Positions 34,549 through 43,037 of a DNA stretch of 56,962 bases are shown piece by piece. The DNA is from Bryobacterales bacterium. Lineage in GTDB: Bacteria > Acidobacteriota > Terriglobia > Bryobacterales > Bryobacteraceae. The notes below the pieces were generated by a model. It saw only the letters and a program-made list of their open reading frames with translations. It ran no database searches and was not told the DNA's origin. Position 1 is the stretch's first letter. Each line of letters begins with the position of its first letter. Where the stretch lies: contig PMOK01000171.1 in the NCBI GenBank assembly GCA_003162425.1, forward strand, positions 26,548-83,509. Direction: 5' to 3'. The position numbers and the translations under genes were made by a program.

Positions 34549-35379
34549 ATGAACCGAACGCTAATTGTGTGCGTTATTGCAACTGCGACATCGGCATGGG
34601 CCGACGCTGTTATTTACTCAACCGTTCCGGCGCCGTTGCCGCCGAACAGTCCAAGCCTGGGGTACGAAGCAACATCCACGCAGGAATTCGGTGACCTTAT
34701 ACAGTTTGACGGCACCAGCCGAAATCTGACCGACGTCTCAGTCGTAATGTCGAACTGGGCTTATGAGTCTGAATGGGAAAAACTCGGAACGTCAACCGGT
34801 TTCAGTCTTCCGCTTACGCTGAACTTATATAACGTCGGAGCCGGGGACACAGTGGGCTCTGTGATTGCGACCCAAACAATAAGCGCATTCATCCCTTGGC
34901 GGCCGGAACCAACTCCCGGCACCTGCGCCCCAGGCAGTAACAATGATTACTTGGGAAGCGATGGTAAATGCTATACGGGGTCTAATTCGACCGTGACTTT
35001 TGATTTTAGTGGGACGACAGTTCCAGACAGCATCATTTACGGCTTGGCTTACAACACCACTGACCACGGCTATAACCCGACTGGGGTTCCTGGACCATAC
35101 GAGAGCCTGAACTTTGCGCTGTCAGAAGTCCCGCCAACGGTCGGCAGCAATCCGTTGCCGGATACAGCCTATTGGAATACCAGCTATGCCGGGTTCTACA
35201 CGGACGGTGGCACAGCCGGCGTCGACATTTTTCGTCAGGATACAGGTTGGGCGCCCGATTCGGGGATTATTCAGTTTGACGCGACTTCAACTGTCCCGGA
35301 ACCCAAGTACACGGCGTTGGCCGGAGGCATAATTTTTCTCAGTTTGCTGATACGGCGGATGAAATTGCAAGGCGCGTAG
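34549..35379 (+). CDS. PEP-CTERM sorted extracellular protein
   Basis: AGGAGG lies 7 nt upstream of the ATG at 34549, deciding the start over the GTG at 34543. The 276-residue protein has a signal peptide (cleavage near SAWA|DAV), a Ser/Thr/Gly-rich beta-type body and a C-terminal VPEP motif followed by a hydrophobic helix (ALAGGIIFLSLLI) and a basic RRMK end. That is the PEP-CTERM signal recognised by exosortase, which is expected elsewhere in the genome because none is in this window. The body matches no family that I recognise. It is probably surface-attached or released after sorting. Confidence 0.85.
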   Translation: MNRTLIVCVIATATSAWADAVIYSTVPAPLPPNSPSLGYEATSTQEFGDLIQFDGTSRNLTDVSVVMSNWAYESEWEKLGTSTGFSLPLTLNLYNVGAGDTVGSVIATQTISAFIPWRPEPTPGTCAPGSNNDYLGSDGKCYTGSNSTVTFDFSGTTVPDSIIYGLAYNTTDHGYNPTGVPGPYESLNFALSEVPPTVGSNPLPDTAYWNTSYAGFYTDGGTAGVDIFRQDTGWAPDSGIIQFDATSTVPEPKYTALAGGIIFLSLLIRRMKLQGA

Positions 35380-35384
35380 ACCGG

Positions 35385-37862
35385 TCACTGCATTTTTGCT
35401 TGCCAAACAGCCAGCGCCAACAGCGGGAAATAGTGCCGGTACAGGTGGAAGTTTAAATAGAATACGTTCGGAAAACCGGTGCCGGTACACAGTTGCTCGT
35501 CCCAGTCTCCAGCGGAGTTCTGATGATCGAGCAGCCACTCGATCCCCCGTTCGACCGCAGGCGACCCGTTGTCTCCCGCAGCGTCAAGCCCTAGCAACCC
35601 CCAAGCCGTTTGCGACGGCGTGCTGGTCTCGGCGACGAAGCCGTGCTTATCGTAGCTGGCGCAGCTTTCGCCCCAGCCTCCGTCCTGGTTCTGGATCGAA
35701 CGCAGCCAATGAACGGCTTTCTCGATAGCTGAGTGCGCTGCCGGCGTTGAGCTTGCGTGCAATCCTCGTAACGCCAGGAACGTTCCGTACACATGATTCA
35801 CGCCCCAGCGTCCGTACCAGCTTCCATCTTCTTTCTGATGCGCGATCAGATAGCTGACGGCGCGCGAGATGGCCGGATCGTTGTAAGTCATCCCCCGCCG
35901 GCACAGCGCTTCCATCACCCGGCCTGTTATGTCCGGGCAGGTTGGATCGAGCATGGCATTGTGATCGGCGAACGGAACTTTGTTGAGCACCTGCCAGTTG
36001 TTGTCGACATCGAAGGCGGCCCAACCTCCATCAGACGACTGCATGCCGAGCAGCCACTGGATGGCTCGCCGCTCGACCCGTGCCTGGCGCTCCGGATCGG
36101 ATGCCGTGGCATGTTCCAGAGCGAGCAGCACCATGGCCGTGTCGTCAATATCGGGATAAAACTCGTTAGCGAATTCGAAAGCCCATCCGCCTGGCTGCAG
36201 AGCCGGCCGCTTTACACACCAATCGCCTTTGCGCCGGATTTCCTTGTCGAGCAGCCAATCGGCGGCGCGCCGCGCGGACTCGGGTTCCGTTGCGCCCAGC
36301 TCACCGAGAGCGAACAATGCAATAGCCGTGTCCCAAATCGGCGAAACTGCTGGTTGAAACTCCAAACGGTCTTCGGTCTCGAGGATGAGCGCTTCGAATT
36401 GCTGAACTGCTTCCAGGAAATCCGGATGATCGCGCTCATACCCCAGGGCGTCCATGGCCATGATCGAATACATGATGGAAGGATAAATGGCGCCCAGCCC
36501 TCCGGAGAAATGCGTGCGCTCGATCATCCATTTCTCGGCTTCGCGAATCGCTTTAGCGCGAATGTCCTTGACACCGCGCCGCTCCCATAACTTGATCACG
36601 CGATCGGCTTGATTGAATAAAACCGACAGCAGATTCTTTTTCGGTAGCCGCAGCTTCACTCCGGGCGCGTAAAGTTCATCCAGTGTGAGACCGGGCGGTG
36701 CGGGACGTCGAACACCGCTGGCCTGAACGATGGAGAGAGGAACGATGATCGCGCGCGTCCAGGAAGACATTTCGTAAAGCAGATTTCCAGGAATGGCGAC
36801 CAGCTCCGGCGGCACGCTGGGCGCGTATTGCCGGGGGAAAAGTCCAAAGAGGCTCAAGTTGATCTTGGTATAACTATTGGCTTCTTGCAGGCCGCCCAGG
36901 GCGAGGACACGGTCGCAGGCGCGCAGCAGGGCGGCGTGCTCGCGATCGAATCCGCCCAGCCGCAACGCAACGTAGGCTCGCGCGGTGGCATTCAGCTCTG
37001 ACGGCCCGCCCGCGTAGATGTTCCATCCACCATCCGGCAATTGCCGATCCAGGACCGTGGCCAACGCTCTGTCGATTCGGGCGCGCGACGGCGGGTTCCA
37101 TCCGCGATCGTCGGCCGGGTACAACCAAAGATTCAGCAAAACGAAATCGGATTCGAGCGTTGTGTCGGCGGTTAGATCGCCGCGCCAGAAGCCAGCCGAA
37201 TCCTGCAAGCGCGTCAATGCTGCGGCGGATGATTGAGCCGCTTCGGCGGCCCGTTTCGCCATATTGCGAAGTTCCGCGCGCGCGGAAACCTGGAGAATGG
37301 CGGGTCGTGGTGGTGGCGCCGGTTCAAAAAAAGCGGGCTGTTCTCGCATATCTGTTCGCTCCGTCAAATTGATAATCTGATCCACAATGGAAGCGCGTTT
37401 CTGCGGGGAGAGAGTAATGAGTCCGAGCTGCTCGCAAAAGGCTAGGCCCTCGGCGGCGAGATGAGCGATGGTGGCAGGCTCGGCATTCCGTTCGATAATT
37501 CGTTGGCGAGCCTGATACTGCTCTCGCAAACGATCGAGCAGCGCTGGATTGGTGACCAATCCCGCGATGAGCACCGTCAGAACGTCACGATTCCCGTCCA
37601 GCCTGGCCTCGATCAAGGCGCGCGGTCCGCTGGCGGATGCTTGAGCAGTCTCGGCGTCCAGCCGCGAAATCACGCGGTTGACCAGGGCCTCGATCAATTG
37701 TTCTTTGCTTGAAAAATGGTAGAGCAGGCCGCCCTTGCTCAAGCCCGCGTCGCGCGCAACACGATCTAGCGTAAGGGCTTGCAGACCCTCGCTGGCGATC
37801 AATTGCTGAGCGGTGTCGAGGATGATGGCGCGGGTGTCGGACGTAGCTGGGGTCGAGGCCAT
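35385..37862 (-). CDS. TetR regulator - squalene-hopene cyclase fusion
   Basis: The ATG at 37862 gives an 825-residue protein. Residues ~10-165 are a TetR-type regulator with HTH LTLDRVARDAGLSKGGLLYH and a ligand-binding region. Residues ~172-825 are a complete squalene-hopene cyclase: several QW-type motifs (GSWYGRWG, DGGWGESC, DGGWAAFD) and the DxDD acid motif YPDIDDTAM at Asp571/573/574. There is no stop between the parts. A methionine codon at 37349 (residue 172) is preceded by GGAG about 9 nt upstream, so the 654-residue cyclase (normal length) could also be made separately. Cyclases are normally separate from TetR proteins. A palindrome at 37866-37885 lies directly upstream. The product is a hopanoid for membranes. 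Confidence 0.85.
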   Translation of the reverse strand: MASTPATSDTRAIILDTAQQLIASEGLQALTLDRVARDAGLSKGGLLYHFSSKEQLIEALVNRVISRLDAETAQASASGPRALIEARLDGNRDVLTVLIAGLVTNPALLDRLREQYQARQRIIERNAEPATIAHLAAEGLAFCEQLGLITLSPQKRASIVDQIINLTERTDMREQPAFFEPAPPPRPAILQVSARAELRNMAKRAAEAAQSSAAALTRLQDSAGFWRGDLTADTTLESDFVLLNLWLYPADDRGWNPPSRARIDRALATVLDRQLPDGGWNIYAGGPSELNATARAYVALRLGGFDREHAALLRACDRVLALGGLQEANSYTKINLSLFGLFPRQYAPSVPPELVAIPGNLLYEMSSWTRAIIVPLSIVQASGVRRPAPPGLTLDELYAPGVKLRLPKKNLLSVLFNQADRVIKLWERRGVKDIRAKAIREAEKWMIERTHFSGGLGAIYPSIMYSIMAMDALGYERDHPDFLEAVQQFEALILETEDRLEFQPAVSPIWDTAIALFALGELGATEPESARRAADWLLDKEIRRKGDWCVKRPALQPGGWAFEFANEFYPDIDDTAMVLLALEHATASDPERQARVERRAIQWLLGMQSSDGGWAAFDVDNNWQVLNKVPFADHNAMLDPTCPDITGRVMEALCRRGMTYNDPAISRAVSYLIAHQKEDGSWYGRWGVNHVYGTFLALRGLHASSTPAAHSAIEKAVHWLRSIQNQDGGWGESCASYDKHGFVAETSTPSQTAWGLLGLDAAGDNGSPAVERGIEWLLDHQNSAGDWDEQLCTGTGFPNVFYLNFHLYRHYFPLLALAVWQAKMQ

Positions 37863-37865
37863 GAG

Positions 37866-37885
37866 TATACCGTCTGGTCGGTATA
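37866..37885. promoter_or_regulatory. Palindromic TetR-type operator candidate
   Basis: The inverted repeat TATACCG-N6-CGGTATA (7-bp perfect arms) lies 4 bp upstream of the TetR-cyclase start and 46 bp before the divergent antitoxin gene. Size, symmetry and position match TetR autoregulatory operators. It could control both directions. Confidence 0.65.
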
Positions 37886-37931
37886 GTAACAGAAGTTTGC
37901 TAAGAAGCTCAAGAGGGAGTATCGTCGAAGC

Positions 37932-38120
37932 ATGGCTGAGGTTAAGAAATTCAGCTTCGAAGAACCGGAAAGTATCCTGAATGGCGAAGACGAAGAAACC
38001 TTGTCCGCTATCAACGAAGGAATCCACGATGCTGAGGCTGGTCGCACCGTGCCTGCGGAGGAAGTCCGCAAGCTCATGGCCCAGTGGACTACCGCATCCT
38101 CTACACCAAAAGAGCGCTAA
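37932..38120 (+). CDS. Antitoxin-like protein (ParD/prevent-host-death type)
   Basis: The 62-residue protein has an acidic N-terminus (FSFEEPESILNGEDEETLSA) and a tail with GRTVPAEEVRKLMAQW, typical of short antitoxins that pair with ParE/RelE toxins. It overlaps the next gene by 37 bp. Its promoter region contains the palindrome next to the TetR-cyclase gene. Confidence 0.65.
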   Translation: MAEVKKFSFEEPESILNGEDEETLSAINEGIHDAEAGRTVPAEEVRKLMAQWTTASSTPKER

Positions 38121-38374
38121 GGGACTTGGCCGAGATCATCGGCGTTATTGCAGATGATAACGCCGACACCGCTACTCGCTTTGGAAGTGCTGTACTCGAT
38201 CATGTGGAGTTGCTTAGTCGTTTTCCTCGTAGAGGCGGTGTCATCCATAGCGGATCGCCCGTGCGCAAGCTGATACACAGTCCGATTCAGGTTTATTATC
38301 AAATCCACAACGACAGGCGTCTTGTAGAAGTACTTCATCTCCGGCACGGATCAAGAAAACCACCCACATTCTGA
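38084..38374 (+). CDS. ParE/RelE-type toxin
   Basis: The GTG at 38084 begins a 96-residue protein with the RelE/ParE-fold pattern: YRILYTKRALRDLAEIIGVI, then SRFPRRGGVIHSGSPVRKL and VYYQIHNDRRLVEVLHLRHG. It overlaps the antitoxin gene by 37 bp, as usual for these pairs. The target (gyrase or ribosome) cannot be told from sequence. Confidence 0.75.
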   Translation: MDYRILYTKRALRDLAEIIGVIADDNADTATRFGSAVLDHVELLSRFPRRGGVIHSGSPVRKLIHSPIQVYYQIHNDRRLVEVLHLRHGSRKPPTF

Positions 38375-38397
38375 TACTCAAGTTAAGCAGAAGGGAG

Positions 38398-38677
38398 TCA
38401 ATCTAGACCTCCACGGAACACCTGACTATAGAGCCAGCGGACTATGAATGAGGCCGTCAAGATGATGAGAAAGGCCGTGCCGAAATCCGCGACCAAAGGA
38501 ATCCACCACCAGTGGCGAAGCGTCTGAAACGGAGGCGTGAAGCATGCGGCAAGTCCGGCTAGGCCGCCGAGGCACGGAATAAGCGACCCTTCTTTTTCGG
38601 CGAAAGTACCAGCCCATCGCGATAGCCAGATTGCCGAAGGCCGCGAACAGGAAGACGCCCGCCAGTAACCAACCCAA
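38398..38677 (-). pseudogene. Small membrane protein gene with a frameshift in an A-run
   Basis: From a TTG at 38677 (AGGTGAG just upstream) the frame reads a membrane segment, GVFLFAAFGNLAIAMGWYFRRK, in one frame. The sequence continues as EGSLIPCLGGLAGLAACF and ILTASFIVRWLY in another. Removing one A from the five-A run near 38600 joins both into a ~90-residue protein with two or three membrane helices. It may be a real frameshift, a sequencing error or slippage. Function unknown. Confidence 0.55.
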
Positions 38678-38845
38678 GTGTGCTCACCTGTTAAGAGTGA
38701 CGCTCCGGGCAGCGATTGGGACGAAGGGGCGATAAAAACCTGAAGTGTCGCTAGGACGATTCGGTTACTGACGTTCGTGCAAGGGAATCTCATAAAGGCA
38801 GCGCATGGCGCTACCCCACACATGCCAGAAAGGCGGAAACTCCAG

Positions 38846-40783
38846 CTACTCGGTCCGGGCTTTGGTGTCGATCAGCTTGCGGATGTTGGCTAGAAATTCA
38901 TCCACGCTTTGCGATCCTTGATCGCCGTGTTTCCGATTGCGGACTGAAACGGTGCCGTTCTCTGCTTCACGGTCGCCCACCACCAACATGTAGGGAATTT
39001 TCTGCAATTGGGCGTCGCGAATCTTGAGATTGACTTTTTCACTGCGCTCGTCCAGGGTGACGCGCAGGCCTTCCACCGCCAGGCGATCCTTCACTTTTTG
39101 TGCGTAACCCAGATGCCGGTCCGTGATGGGCAGCACGATGGTTTGCACCGGAGCCAACCACACTGGAAATGCTCCGGCGTAGTGTTCAATCAGAATTCCG
39201 AAGAAGCGCTCGATGGATCCGTACAGAGCGCGGTGTACCATCAGCGGCTGATGTTTCTTGCCGTCGTCGGCGATGTATTCCAGATTGAAGCGGCGCGGGA
39301 GCGTGAAATCGAACTGGATGGTGGAGAGCTGCCACAATCTGCCGATAGCGTCCACCAGCTTCATATCGATTTTGGGGCCGTAGAAGGCCGCCTCATCGGG
39401 AATCAGTTTGATTTTGACATTGAGCCGGTCAGCCGCGCGCTTCAAAGCGTTCTCGGCGAGCTGCCACTGATCGGGTGCGCCGTCATATTTTCCACTGGCG
39501 CCGCCATCCCAGGTGGAAAGCTCAGCTTCGTAGTCGTCAAATCCAAATGTTGCAAGCACGTCGATGGCGAACTGCAGGCAGTTCACAATTTCGTCTTCGA
39601 TTTGCTCGGGCGTGCAGAAAATGTGCGCGTCATCCTGGGTGAATCCGCGGACACGCAACAACCCGTGCAACACTCCCGACCGTTCATAGCGGTAAACGGT
39701 GCCGAGCTCGCCGAGACGCACCGGCAGGTCACGATAACTCCGCAGTTTGTCCGCGTAGATCAGGATATGACCGGGGCAGTTCATGGGCTTGAGCTGGTAT
39801 TCGGCATCATCCAGCTCCATGGGCTTGAACATGTTCTCGCTGTAAAAATTGGCGTGCCCGGAGGTCTTCCACAGCTCGCGGCGCATTACGTGCGGCGTAT
39901 AAACCAGCGAATAGCCGCGCGCCAGATACTGGTCGCGCATCCAATCCTCAATGATCTTGCGGATCGCGCCGCCCTTGGGATGGAAGAAAATCAGACCCGG
40001 GCCAGCCAGTTCCTGGATGCTGAAGAGGTCGAGCTCCTGGCCGAGCTTCCGATGGTCGCGCTTCTTGGCCTCTTCCAGGCGCGCCAGATGCGCGTCTTGA
40101 TCTTTCTTGCTGAAAAAAGCGGTTCCGTAGATGCGCTGCAGTTTCGGATTGTGCTCGTCGCCTTTCCAGTAAGCGCCGGCGACGGAAAGCAATTTGAACG
40201 ACTTGATCCGAGAGGTGGAAGGCACGTGCGGGCCGCGGCAAAAATCGATGAACTGCGGGCCCAGCGTGTATTCGGAGAAGATATCGTCGGCTTTTTCGGA
40301 GATGAGCTCTTTCTTCATCCAGTCATCTGCGTATTTTTGAAGACCAACTTGCTTCGGCGTCAACTGTCGCTCGAAGGGCAGGTCTTTGGCTTGCAGTTCC
40401 CACATGCGTGCTTCGATTTTTTCCAAGTCCTCGGGAGTGAATGGGGTTTCGCGCTGGAAATCGTAGTAGAAACCGGTGTCGGTGGGCGGACCGATGCCGA
40501 GCTTGGTCTCCGGAAACAGTTCGAGCACGGCGGCCGCCAAGAGGTGCGCCGTGGAGTGCCGGTAGACATTGAGTGCCTCAGGATTTCTGGACGTGAGGAT
40601 CTCGAGCTTCGCGTCGCCTTCGAGCGGGCGTGTGAGATCCCACATTTCGCCGTTCACGCGCGCCACCACCGCGTCATCGGCAAGGCGCTGGCCAATGGAC
40701 TTGGCGATATCCAGGGGACGGCTCCCGGCCGGAGCGGGCTTCTGGCTGCCATCGGGCAGGGTTATTGTAATGCTGTCGCTCAT
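38846..40783 (-). CDS. thrS: Threonyl-tRNA synthetase
   Basis: The 645-residue protein has the full class II ThrRS layout: TGS domain at ~1-65 (ITLPDGSQKPAPAGSRPLDIAKSIG); the editing domain with HSTAHLLAAAVLELFP and, at its end, FCRGPHVPST; the catalytic core with motif 2 (RYERSGVLHGLLRVRGFTQDDAHIFC) and the zinc-site residues around PMNCPGHILIY; and motif 3 with a C-terminal anticodon-binding domain (PVWLAPVQTIVLPIT). Length is normal. No T-box or tRNA-like leader is visible upstream. It charges tRNA-Thr and is essential. Confidence 0.97.
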   Translation of the reverse strand: MSDSITITLPDGSQKPAPAGSRPLDIAKSIGQRLADDAVVARVNGEMWDLTRPLEGDAKLEILTSRNPEALNVYRHSTAHLLAAAVLELFPETKLGIGPPTDTGFYYDFQRETPFTPEDLEKIEARMWELQAKDLPFERQLTPKQVGLQKYADDWMKKELISEKADDIFSEYTLGPQFIDFCRGPHVPSTSRIKSFKLLSVAGAYWKGDEHNPKLQRIYGTAFFSKKDQDAHLARLEEAKKRDHRKLGQELDLFSIQELAGPGLIFFHPKGGAIRKIIEDWMRDQYLARGYSLVYTPHVMRRELWKTSGHANFYSENMFKPMELDDAEYQLKPMNCPGHILIYADKLRSYRDLPVRLGELGTVYRYERSGVLHGLLRVRGFTQDDAHIFCTPEQIEDEIVNCLQFAIDVLATFGFDDYEAELSTWDGGASGKYDGAPDQWQLAENALKRAADRLNVKIKLIPDEAAFYGPKIDMKLVDAIGRLWQLSTIQFDFTLPRRFNLEYIADDGKKHQPLMVHRALYGSIERFFGILIEHYAGAFPVWLAPVQTIVLPITDRHLGYAQKVKDRLAVEGLRVTLDERSEKVNLKIRDAQLQKIPYMLVVGDREAENGTVSVRNRKHGDQGSQSVDEFLANIRKLIDTKARTE

Positions 40784-41152
40784 TAAATTTCAGGGTAACA
40801 GTTCTCGTTTCTGGTTTCTCGTTACTGGCCCGCTACCCAGGGCTAAGAATGATACGATTGTGCCATTGGCCTCAACCACTGATGGGCTACGGTCGAAACC
40901 ATAATCAGTTGGAGTACGAGGATCGTTCCCGCCATAACCTCCGGATTGGAGAATTTGTCTTGGGATGTTCAGGCACGCATCGAAGAGGGTTTCTCTATCG
41001 GTATTGTGATCATGGCGGCTATTTCGCTCTCATTCGTCTTGCTAGGGATTAGAGTGTTCCGTAACGGATTCCCAAGGAACACGAAGGCATAAAGCTTGGG
41101 TGAGATTTCGTGAAAGTAGAGTCGTCGTACGCTATTCTGAGAAAGAACGGCA
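40784..41152. other. 370-bp intergenic region between thrS and the alpha/beta hydrolase gene
   Basis: Near thrS it holds a TTTCTGGTTTCTCGTT tract like those at 50716-50750. From a TTG at 40946 to a stop at 41092 one frame encodes a possible 48-residue membrane peptide (SIGIVIMAAISLSFVLLGI) with no clear ribosome-binding site. I see no other gene, tRNA or riboswitch. The thrS promoter should lie here. Confidence 0.35.
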
Positions 41153-42187
41153 ATGACGAAAGCATACGAACGCTGGATACGTTCCTGGGAAGACCGATTG
41201 TGCAACCGCGCCACCAATCGCGTGGTTCGTCATTTCGAATGGGGACTCGACTGGACGCGGCATTGGCCCAGCGCCCAACGGCATCCCAAGAACGGGGAGA
41301 GGCCCGAGGATTACCTCTTCAAGCTGAATCAGGCCGCGCTGCTGGATAGCGATGAATTCTTCGGCTACGAACGCCCACGCGACTTCCGGCTGGACGACGG
41401 CATGTTACGTTTTCACTCACCGGTGGCGTCGCCGTATCCGGAGAACAACGTGGTCCACGCCAAGTGGTTTCCGGCGCAAGATCGCAAGAGGGCCGTGGTG
41501 GTGCTGCCGCATTGGAATTGCCCCGCCGACGCGCACTACGGGCTTTGTCGCGGACTTCAGCGGCTGGGTATTTCCAGTCTTCGGCTCAGCCTGCCGTACC
41601 ACGACTATCGAATGCCTCCCGAGCTACAGCGCGCCGATTACGCCATGTCCGCCAACGTGTGCCGCACTATTGACGCCACGCGCCAGGCGGTGATCGATGT
41701 CCGCTGCTGCTTTGACTGGCTGGAGGAACAGGGCTTCGAACGCCTGGGCATCGTTGGCACCAGCCTGGGATCCTCCTACGCATGTCTTGCGAGCGCCCAT
41801 GATCCGCGCATTGCGGTGAACGTTTTCAATCATTGCTCAACGTATGTTGCCGATGTGGTCTGGACCGGGCTTTCCACGCAACACGTGCGGAAGAGCCTGG
41901 AAGAACATCTGGACCTGGATCGGCTGCGCGAAGCTTGGAGGGCCATCAGCCCGATCAGCTATTTGGAAAAATTCGCGTCGCGGAAACACAAGTCGTTGTT
42001 CATCTACGCGGCTTACGATTCCACCTTTCTGCCGCAATTGTCCAAGGACATCGTCACCAGAGTGCGTGAGCTGGGAGTGGATCACAAGGTAGTGGTTCTG
42101 CCGTGCGGCCACTACACGCTGGGCGAGACGCCATTCAAGTTTATCGACGGGTTTCATATCTGCAAGTTCCTCATGAGGAACTTGTAG
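41153..42187 (+). CDS. Alpha/beta hydrolase (ABHD18/DUF2048-like)
   Basis: The 344-residue protein has the nucleophile elbow GIVGTSLGSSYA (Ser204), IYAAYDSTFLP with a candidate Asp and CGHYTLGETPFKF with the candidate His. No signal peptide is seen, so it is probably cytoplasmic. The N-terminal 100 residues are polar with several Trp/Arg. The pattern fits the ABHD18/DUF2048 group, whose substrate is not known to me. Confidence 0.75.
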   Translation: MTKAYERWIRSWEDRLCNRATNRVVRHFEWGLDWTRHWPSAQRHPKNGERPEDYLFKLNQAALLDSDEFFGYERPRDFRLDDGMLRFHSPVASPYPENNVVHAKWFPAQDRKRAVVVLPHWNCPADAHYGLCRGLQRLGISSLRLSLPYHDYRMPPELQRADYAMSANVCRTIDATRQAVIDVRCCFDWLEEQGFERLGIVGTSLGSSYACLASAHDPRIAVNVFNHCSTYVADVVWTGLSTQHVRKSLEEHLDLDRLREAWRAISPISYLEKFASRKHKSLFIYAAYDSTFLPQLSKDIVTRVRELGVDHKVVVLPCGHYTLGETPFKFIDGFHICKFLMRNL

Positions 42188-42190
42188 ATA

Positions 42191-42330
42191 TTCAGTTCTC
42201 CGGTTCCTCGGTTCTTCGGTTCTTCAGTTCGGTTAATTCGGTTGCACGGTTGCGCATGAGCGGTCGTGACAGCGAACCGAGGAACCGAAGAACCGAGGAA
42301 CCGAAGAACCGAAGAACCTCTCAACTGAGG
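42191..42330. repeat. Long inverted repeat of GGTTCCTCGGTTC-like words between convergent genes
   Basis: The left arm (42191-42238) repeats GGTTCCTCGG/GGTTCTTCGG words; the right arm (42272-42320) carries their reverse complements. Transcripts from either side could fold a long hairpin. It lies exactly between the convergent alpha/beta hydrolase and nth genes and may serve as a bidirectional terminator. The right arm runs into the nth stop. Confidence 0.7.
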
Positions 42331-43037
42331 AACTTATCCTTGGCGTAACAGATCGGGTCAAGTTTGCACTCCACGCAGCGTGGTTTTCTTGCGATGCATA
42401 GGGCACGGCCGTGGAAGATTAGCTGGAGCGGGAAGGCGATCCATTTCTCCTTGGGGATGATCTTCATCAGATCCTGCTCGATCTTGACTGGATTGGTTTG
42501 TTTGGTTAGATCCAGCCGCCGCGAAAGGCGCTGGACATGCGTGTCCACTACTACGCCCGCCGGGATTCCGTAGTAACCACCCAGCACCACGTTCGCTGTT
42601 TTCCGGGCCGCGCCGGGGACCGTGAGCAACTCTTCCATGGTCTTGGGAACTTGACCACCGAAATCCGCGAGAATCTTGCGCGCGGCGCCGATCAGAGATT
42701 TCGACTTGTTGTTGAAGAATCCCGTGGAGCGGATGTCTTTCCCCAGCTCCGCCTGATTTGCGTTGGCAAAATCGGTGATGGTTGGGTATTTAGCGAAAAG
42801 GCCCGGCGTCACTTCATTGACGCGTTTGTCGGTGCATTGCGCCGATAGGATGGTGGCTACCAAAAGCTCCCACGCGTTGCGATGGAGGAGCGGGACTTTC
42901 GGGTTGGGATACATCTCATCCAGCAGCTTGATGATCTTGGCCAGTCGAGCTGAACGTTCGGCCGCCGTCTTGGGGCGGGGAACCAGCTTGGGCGGCGTGG
43001 CCTTTTTTGCAACACTGGTATTATCTCTTCTCGCCAA
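42321..43037 (-). CDS. nth: Endonuclease III
   Basis: The 238-residue protein has the helix-hairpin-helix LLTVPGAARKTANVVLGG with catalytic Lys146, VVVDTHVQRLSRRL with catalytic Asp165 and a C-terminal 4Fe-4S cluster: Cys214, 221, 224 and 230 (C-X6-C-X2-C-X5-C). It removes oxidised pyrimidines in base-excision repair. The apparent start is a TTG at 43037; an in-frame later start is possible because the first ~30 residues are only basic. The 5' end may overlap that of the divergent TPR membrane protein gene. Confidence 0.92.
   Translation of the reverse strand: MARRDNTSVAKKATPPKLVPRPKTAAERSARLAKIIKLLDEMYPNPKVPLLHRNAWELLVATILSAQCTDKRVNEVTPGLFAKYPTITDFANANQAELGKDIRSTGFFNNKSKSLIGAARKILADFGGQVPKTMEELLTVPGAARKTANVVLGGYYGIPAGVVVDTHVQRLSRRLDLTKQTNPVKIEQDLMKIIPKEKWIAFPLQLIFHGRALCIARKPRCVECKLDPICYAKDKFLS

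Noticed and set aside
38678..38823. Upstream part of the frame ending at 38398
   Set aside because: The coding-like membrane sequence starts at 38677 in a different frame; the upstream part looks random.
39008..40786. 592-codon frame on the plus strand
   Set aside because: It lies antisense to nearly all of thrS, and its sequence shows no family features; it is a GC-rich shadow frame.
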